Shown here: piece after piece, positions 49,092 through 54,178 of the stretch | Position numbering within the stretch: the first letter of the stretch is position 1 | Layout of the letters: each line of letters begins with the position of its first letter | Origin: Acidimicrobiia bacterium | GTDB taxonomy: Bacteria > Actinomycetota > Acidimicrobiia > Spongiisociales > Spongiisociaceae | Direction: 5' to 3' | DNA: 54,178 bases | NCBI GenBank assembly: GCA_009838635.1 | Contig: VXRE01000002.1 | Coordinates: 17,607 to 71,784, forward strand | Program-made: the position numbers and the translations under genes | The notes under the pieces: model-generated | The model's input: the letters and a program-made list of their open reading frames with translations, nothing else | Told to the model about the DNA's origin: nothing | Databases searched by the model: none

Positions 49092-50258
49092 ATGAGCGGT
49101 GGGTCGACCGGGCACAGGCTGCTTTCGGAACTGGGTGTTCGCCCTGTGATCAACGCCCACAACGACCTGACGGGGCTGGGTGGCAGCCTCCCCCGGGGAC
49201 CGGTGCTCGAAGCCGTGTCGGCAGCCAACGAATCCTTCCTGGAAGTGGATCGCCTCTCCGACGCGGCCGGTGAGGCGATCGCCGGGATGCTCGGGATCGA
49301 GGCAGCGATGGTGACCCCTGGAGCCGCGGCCGCGGCAGTCCTGGCCACGGCTGCATGCATGACCCAAGGAAGGAAGGACCTGGTGGCGCGGATCCCCGAT
49401 ACCACCGGGCTCCGCAACGAGTTCGTGGTCCAGGCCGGAAGGCGCACTTTCTACGACCGGTGTCTCGAGGGCGCCGGCGGCAGGATCGTGTTGGCCGGCG
49501 ACGCGCGTGCCACCTCGGCGGCAGACATCGAGAACGTCATCGGCGAGCGGACGGCCGGGGTCTTCTTCTACGCTCCCGGGGCGCCCAACGTGGTTCCGTT
49601 CGACCGGGTCCTCGAGATAGCGGGGCGCCATCGCCTGGCGGTGATAGTCGACGCGGCCGAGCAGGTCTACCCGCTCGAGAACTTCAGCAAATACGTTCGC
49701 GCCGGCGCCGACTTCGCCACCTACAGCGGGAAGTTCTTCGGCGCCGGTTCGATGGCGGGCATCCTCACCGGAACGGCCGCCAGCATTGCGGCTGCCCGCA
49801 GGAACAGCTACCTGGCCTTCGAGGGGCCTGACGCGCAGGCGTTCGGGAGGCACATGAAGGTCGGTCGCGCCGAGATAATGGCGGCCTACGCAGCTCTCAA
49901 GAACTGGCTGGAGATGGACCACGGCCGGCGCTTCCGGCACTACCGGCGGCTCATGGAGAACATGCGGTCTCGCCTCCAGGCGTTCCCGTTCCTGAGCTTC
50001 TCCTACGAGGACGGCGCCGTTACCGCCGATCCGAAACCGCCGGACTCGCTGCGGGTCACGTTCGACCGCTCGCGCTCACCCAAGACCCTGGCGGACGTGG
50101 TCAGGGAGCTACACGACGGGGAGCCGTGCATCATCCTGCGCCCCCACTACCAGTGGGTTGATCCGGATCGGGACTATCTCGACGTTCGCGTCTCCACTCT
50201 GCAGGCCGGTCAGGAGAAGGTCATCGCCGACAGGTTGGCGGAGATCCTGGGAGGATGA
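49092..50258 (+). CDS. SelA/DgaE-like PLP enzyme (fold type I)
   Basis: A 388-residue PLP enzyme of the SelA/D-glucosaminate-6-phosphate ammonia-lyase group. It starts LGVRPVINAHNDLTGLGGSLP (in part, the INAxNxxTxLGGS pattern), has MVTPGAAAAAVLATAACM, the PLP Asp in VIVDAAEQVYP and the Schiff-base Lys in TYSGKFFGAGSMAG. Characterised relatives eliminate ammonia from D-amino sugar acids or handle D-amino acids. The gap from the dehydratase gene is 42 bases and the next gene follows after seven, so it belongs to the same transcript. Confidence 0.82.
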   Translation: MSGGSTGHRLLSELGVRPVINAHNDLTGLGGSLPRGPVLEAVSAANESFLEVDRLSDAAGEAIAGMLGIEAAMVTPGAAAAAVLATAACMTQGRKDLVARIPDTTGLRNEFVVQAGRRTFYDRCLEGAGGRIVLAGDARATSAADIENVIGERTAGVFFYAPGAPNVVPFDRVLEIAGRHRLAVIVDAAEQVYPLENFSKYVRAGADFATYSGKFFGAGSMAGILTGTAASIAAARRNSYLAFEGPDAQAFGRHMKVGRAEIMAAYAALKNWLEMDHGRRFRHYRRLMENMRSRLQAFPFLSFSYEDGAVTADPKPPDSLRVTFDRSRSPKTLADVVRELHDGEPCIILRPHYQWVDPDRDYLDVRVSTLQAGQEKVIADRLAEILGG

Positions 50259-50265
50259 TCGGCAC

Positions 50266-51192
50266 ATGATCCGGCGCCAGGGGCCTTCTCCCCTCTACTA
50301 CGAAGCAAGTCCCACGAACCGTTCGACTCTGTCCGTGGAGCCGGGGGAGTCGTTCGAGGTGCTCACCCAGATGAACCGGGGTCCGGACATCTCGGCGGTG
50401 CCCGACGACCTTCGGGATGAGTGGTCGGAACACCACTCCTACGAGGTCGAGGGCGCCAACCCGTCCTCGGGCGCCATCTGGGTGTACGGCGCCAAGCCGG
50501 GAATGGTGATAGAAGTCGTGATCGAGGACATGGAATTGGCGCCGGTCGGGTACGCGACGTTCGCGGGAAGCAACCGGCTCTTTCCGAGCACGCCCCTAAC
50601 GACCTCGACGCGCGCCGCGGCGCGTGTTGTGCGGATACGCGACGATCGAGTGTTGTGGGATCGAGGATTGACCATCCCGGTCCGGCCGATGGTGGGGATG
50701 GTGGCTGTAGCCCCCGCCCACGAAGCGCAGTCGACGGTGCGGGTCGGCAACTGGGGCGGGAATATGGATGTGCAGGAGGTCGGGCCGGGAGCCCGGGTGC
50801 GTCTGGTCGTCAACGTCCCCGGGGCCCTGCTGCATATCGGCGATGTTCACGCGGTGCAGGGAGACGGCGAGATCGGTGGTACCGGTGTCGAGACGAGCGC
50901 CCTCCTGCGGCTAAGGGTCCAACTCATGCAACGGCCGCCCGAGATGATCTGGCCCCGGATCATCACCTCCGATCGGATCTTCACGGTGGCAGCCGACCGG
51001 CCGGCGGAGACCGCCCTCCGGGTGGCGGTGACCGAGCTGACCCGCTGGCTCCATGCCGACTACGGGCTCGAGCCCCGAGAAGCCGTCCTGCTACTGAGCC
51101 AGGTCCTCGAGGCGCGCGCCACCCAGGTGGTAAACCCGACGATCACCTACGTAGCGGGTGTCAGGCAGGAAATCCTCCGAGGACTCGTTTGA
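50266..51192 (+). CDS. Acetamidase/formamidase-family hydrolase
   Basis: A 308-residue cytosolic amidase-like protein. The family pattern includes TLSVEPGESFEVLTQ, SGAIWVYGAKPGMVIEVVI, RPMVGMVAVAP, GNWGGNMDVQEVGPGARVRL, LHIGDVHAVQGDGEIGGTGVE and a C-terminal TYVAGVRQEI. Members cut formamide, acetamide or small amides. ATG 50266 lies seven bases after the SelA-like stop. A longer in-frame start (50158) would overlap that gene and seems unlikely. Within this operon it could release an acyl or formyl group from an imported amide (inference). Confidence 0.88.
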   Translation: MIRRQGPSPLYYEASPTNRSTLSVEPGESFEVLTQMNRGPDISAVPDDLRDEWSEHHSYEVEGANPSSGAIWVYGAKPGMVIEVVIEDMELAPVGYATFAGSNRLFPSTPLTTSTRAAARVVRIRDDRVLWDRGLTIPVRPMVGMVAVAPAHEAQSTVRVGNWGGNMDVQEVGPGARVRLVVNVPGALLHIGDVHAVQGDGEIGGTGVETSALLRLRVQLMQRPPEMIWPRIITSDRIFTVAADRPAETALRVAVTELTRWLHADYGLEPREAVLLLSQVLEARATQVVNPTITYVAGVRQEILRGLV

Positions 51193-51216
51193 ACGGCGGA
51201 AGGCGTCCCTCGTCGG

Positions 51217-53514
51217 ATGAATTCTGAGCTGCAGCCGGCCATGTGGGAGCGGTACCGGCGCGCGGAGGCGATGCTCCATCGGAATGTCAAGTCCCTGGTG
51301 TTCAACCTCGAGACGCAGGTGCGATGGCTGCCGGATTCCACCGCTTTCTGGTACCGCTCCGAATCGGCCTCGGGCCACCGCTTCATGCTGGTGGACGCGC
51401 AGACCGGTCACCAGCGAGAAGCGTTCGACCACCGGATGGTGGCTCGGGCACTCTCGGCGGTCCTCGGAAGGGAGGTCGAGCCCGAGCGGCTCCCGTTCGA
51501 GGCCTTCGAGTACGTGGCCGGTGGCTCCCGGATAGGTTTCGCCGTCGACGACGGCCGGTGGGAATGCCGGCCGGATGGCTCCTCGTTGCGGGAACGGTCC
51601 GTCCCGGGAGGAACCCGGCGGGGGAACGTGTCGCCCTCCGGGAGATACGAGGTGACGGTGACCGGGGGAGACTTGGTGCTGCTAGATCACGCCGAAGGCG
51701 GGTGGGCAACTCTCACCGATGATGCGGAGGCCGCCTTCGGCTACGGGTCCTCTCCGGAGGGTCGCAACTCGGCGGTCACCGACCGTCTCAAGAACCGGAC
51801 CGTCACCCCGAGGGTCATGTGGTCTCCTGACGAGCGCTACATCTTGACTCATAGACTCGACGAGCGGCGGGTCGGGACGATGCACCTGTGGCAGCCGGCC
51901 CCGCCGGGCGGGTCGCTGCGACCCCGCATCCACTCCTACCGCCAGGCCCTGCCGGGCGATCCCGAGTTGCCGCTCGCACACCTGGTCGTGTTCGAGACCG
52001 GGACCGGTCGGCGCACCGACCTGTCGTGGGCTCCGCTGGAGTCGCCGTTCCTCACCCCCATCGAGTTGGGTCACGCTTGGTGGTCCACCGCTAGCGACGC
52101 GGTGTACTTCGTGGATTGGGATCGAGACCGGCGCTCGGTCCGGCTGGTCTCGGCCGATCCGGCGACCGGGGGATGTTCGGTGCTCGTGAAGGAGGAGAGC
52201 GAGACTCCGATCGACCTCAACGCTCTCTACTACGGCCGTCCCAATGTCTGGGTCAGCGGGGATCGCCACGAGATCATCTGGTACTCGGCCAGGAGCGGCT
52301 GGGGCCACCTGTACCTGCTCGACGGTGGTGGTCATCCCGTCAGGCAGCTGACGAGCGGCGATTGGCTGGTCACCGACCTGTTGAGGGTCGACGAGGAGAC
52401 CCGGACCGCCTACTTCATGGCCACGGGCCGGGAAGCCTCCGGGGATCCGTACTACCACCACCTGTATGCGGTAGGCCTTGACGGAGGGGCGCCGCGCCTA
52501 CTCACGCCGGAGGACGCCGCCCACGGGGAGTGGCCCCCGTGGGTGGACTTCTCGCCGGATGGACGCTACTTCGTGGACCGTTTCTCGCGGATCGGCCAAC
52601 CGCCCAGGACGGTCCTGAGGAAGTCCTCGGGCGAGCTGGTGGCGCGGATCGTCGAAGCCGACGTCTCGGCTCTCCTGGCATCGGGGTGGCGGTACCCCGA
52701 ACGGTTCTCCGCCAAGGCGAGCGACGGCGAGACCGACCTCTACGGGATGATCGTCCTGCCCTACGATTTCGATCCCGCTGCGAAGTATCCGGTAGTCGAG
52801 AGCATCTATCCCGGCCCGCAGGCCACGAGAACTCCCAGCGGTTTCACCGACCTGGTGGGCGAGAGCACCCGCTGCCTGGCCGACCTCGGATTCGTGGTGT
52901 TCACCGTCGACGGGTCGGGGACGCCGGGGAGGTCCAGGGCCTTCCTCGACGCGACGTACGGTGGGCATGGCGAGGCGGGGGGCCTGGCCGATCACGTTGC
53001 GGTGCTGGCGCAGCTGGTCGAGACCAGGCCGTATCTCGACCTCGACCGGGTCGGCATCTACGGCCACTCGGCGGGCGCGTACGCCGCGGTCCGGGCGATG
53101 CTGGAATACCCCGACCTGTACCGGGTGGGTGTGGCGTCGTCGGGCAACCACGACCAGGCGCTCACCAATGTCACATGGGGCGAACGCTGGGTCGGGCCGT
53201 TTCGGGGACCAGGCTGGGATGCACAGGCCAACCGGACGCTGGCGGGGAACCTTCGAGGCAAGCTCCTCCTGGTCACAGGGGACCTGGACGACAACGTCAA
53301 TCCCGCCGCGACCTTTCAGTTGGTCGATGCTCTGATCGAAGCGAACCGGGATTTCGACCTGCTGGTGCTTCCCAACCGGAACCATGACTATGCCGCTACG
53401 TGGGGTACCTGGAACGAGGATCCGTACTTCACGCGCCGGCGCTGGGACTACTTCGTGGAGCACCTGCTGGGAGAGAACCCACCCTCGGGGTACCGGGTCG
53501 GCGAACTCGGTTGA
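51217..53514 (+). CDS. S9-family (DPP-IV-like) serine peptidase
   Basis: A 765-residue prolyl-oligopeptidase-family enzyme. Residues 1-about 480 form a beta-propeller (repeats around WSPDERYILTHR, WGHLYLLDGG, FSPDGRYFVDRF). The C-terminal alpha/beta-hydrolase has Ser in GIYGHSAGAYAA, Asp in TGDLDDNVNPA and His in PNRNHDYAA. The nucleophile elbow is GHSAG instead of the GWSYGG usual in DPP-IV, so specificity may differ. No signal peptide is seen, so it probably acts in the cytosol on short imported peptides. It follows the amidase gene by 24 bases and ends the run; the next gene is 120 bases away. Confidence 0.88.
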   Translation: MNSELQPAMWERYRRAEAMLHRNVKSLVFNLETQVRWLPDSTAFWYRSESASGHRFMLVDAQTGHQREAFDHRMVARALSAVLGREVEPERLPFEAFEYVAGGSRIGFAVDDGRWECRPDGSSLRERSVPGGTRRGNVSPSGRYEVTVTGGDLVLLDHAEGGWATLTDDAEAAFGYGSSPEGRNSAVTDRLKNRTVTPRVMWSPDERYILTHRLDERRVGTMHLWQPAPPGGSLRPRIHSYRQALPGDPELPLAHLVVFETGTGRRTDLSWAPLESPFLTPIELGHAWWSTASDAVYFVDWDRDRRSVRLVSADPATGGCSVLVKEESETPIDLNALYYGRPNVWVSGDRHEIIWYSARSGWGHLYLLDGGGHPVRQLTSGDWLVTDLLRVDEETRTAYFMATGREASGDPYYHHLYAVGLDGGAPRLLTPEDAAHGEWPPWVDFSPDGRYFVDRFSRIGQPPRTVLRKSSGELVARIVEADVSALLASGWRYPERFSAKASDGETDLYGMIVLPYDFDPAAKYPVVESIYPGPQATRTPSGFTDLVGESTRCLADLGFVVFTVDGSGTPGRSRAFLDATYGGHGEAGGLADHVAVLAQLVETRPYLDLDRVGIYGHSAGAYAAVRAMLEYPDLYRVGVASSGNHDQALTNVTWGERWVGPFRGPGWDAQANRTLAGNLRGKLLLVTGDLDDNVNPAATFQLVDALIEANRDFDLLVLPNRNHDYAATWGTWNEDPYFTRRRWDYFVEHLLGENPPSGYRVGELG

Positions 53515-53634
53515 GTTTCTCTTTTGCGGGTCGACCGAGCCGCAACCGACAGACTCCCGTGGCGCCGAGACTTGGATCGCGGCGGCCGGTACTCGGGAAG
53601 CGTGGCGCCTGCCCCGTTCGGATAGGGTGGAGGC

Positions 53635-54150
53635 ATGACTTCCAAGCTGTGGCTGATCGGGATGATGAGTTCCGGGAAGACCAAGGTGGGCCGGCGGCTA
53701 ACCGAACTCAGCGGGTTCCCTCTGGTGGATACGGACGATCAGATCGTGGAGCGGGCCGGGATGACCATTCCCGAGATCTTCGCCACGCATGGCGAGCCCG
53801 CCTTCCGGACCATGGAGTCCGAGGAGGTGGCGCGGATCGCCCGGCGCACGGAGCGGCTGGTGGTGGCCACCGGCGGCGGCGCCATCCTCGACAAGGGGAG
53901 CCGCTCCGTGATGAAGGAGACCGGACTGGTGGTGTGGCTCAAACCTCCCATCGCTTCCCTGATCGCTAAGGGCAAGACCAAGAACCGCCCCCTGCTGCTG
54001 GGCCATGACGACCTGGCCGTGCGCTACACCGAGATCTGGGAGGCCCGCAAGCACCTGTACGAGGAGGCCGCCCACATCAGCATCTCCATGGACGGGACGA
54101 CCCGCAAAGAGGCCGCCAAGCAGGTCTGGAGACTCTGGCAAGCACGCTGA
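53635..54150 (+). CDS. aroK: Shikimate kinase
   Basis: Phosphorylates shikimate in the aromatic amino-acid pathway; cytosolic. The 171-residue size fits. P-loop GMMSSGKTKVGRRL, the shikimate-binding Asp in LVDTDDQIVE, Arg in EPAFRTMESEEV, GGGAI in VATGGGAIL and the lid region KNRPLLLGH match, although WLKPPIASLIAKGK is less standard than WL-x-ASPE and the adenine-side motif is weak. GGAGG precedes ATG 53635. It is separated from the peptidase by 120 bases and could start a new operon running out of the window. Confidence 0.88.
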   Translation: MTSKLWLIGMMSSGKTKVGRRLTELSGFPLVDTDDQIVERAGMTIPEIFATHGEPAFRTMESEEVARIARRTERLVVATGGGAILDKGSRSVMKETGLVVWLKPPIASLIAKGKTKNRPLLLGHDDLAVRYTEIWEARKHLYEEAAHISISMDGTTRKEAAKQVWRLWQAR

Positions 54151-54178
54151 TGGTCGCCTTCAGACCGGGGGCGGGGAG

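Overview
The window is GC-rich, densely packed DNA with frequent GTG and TTG starts. Many genes meet by 1-4 base ATGA, GTGA or TTGA overlaps, and several -10 boxes lie 6-7 bases before the start codon, which suggests leaderless transcripts. Together with a GlbO-type globin, three-repeat SLH surface proteins and a membrane-anchored Mur ligase, this points to an actinobacterium. Acidimicrobiia or a relative is my best guess, but that is inference. No rRNA, tRNA, CRISPR array, phage or transposase gene was seen.

Layout. 1-12 kb is mostly housekeeping: pyrE (cut by the window edge), an SLH surface protein, nfo, clpB with a small secreted protein behind it, an alpha/beta-hydrolase coupled to a membrane Mur ligase, and the divergent NAD-salvage pair pncB/pncA. 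13-17 kb (minus strand) is a tightly overlapping oxidative operon: an uncharacterised Cys-containing protein, a zinc-type dehydrogenase, a phosphotriesterase-family hydrolase and an SDR. A MazE/MazF-like pair follows. 17.8-24.4 kb holds two related arabinose/fucose-isomerase-fold proteins flanking a small membrane protein with a near-consensus promoter, an ABC-2 transporter and a dienelactone hydrolase. 24.6-28.8 kb has two SLC13-type permeases with two and four RCK_C domains. 28.9-30.9 kb has a truncated haemoglobin, a metal-dependent-hydrolase-like protein and a DUF1801 protein.

31-35.8 kb is a ribose-type ABC importer plus an SDR related to the one at 13 kb. Its binding-protein gene carries a near-perfect ~0.9-kb in-frame tandem duplication with codon use unlike its neighbours, and a 168-bp MITE-like element separates it from the permease gene. 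36-43.4 kb is a carbohydrate-oxidation region: a calcineurin-type phosphoesterase fusion, a VOC protein, two closely related Gfo/Idh/MocA dehydrogenases, a DapB-like oxidoreductase, an L-rhamnose mutarotase and a TIM-barrel epimerase.

43.6-53.5 kb is the most distinctive unit. A strong promoter overlaid by a Fur/Zur-type palindrome drives a BtuF/FecB-type lipoprotein with a His/Asp/Glu-rich linker, two FecCD permeases and an ATPase. These run with overlaps or very short gaps into two PLP enzymes, a formamidase-like hydrolase and a DPP-IV-type peptidase. I infer metal-regulated uptake of a metal chelate coupled to breakdown of its amino-acid or amide part. Shikimate kinase closes the window.
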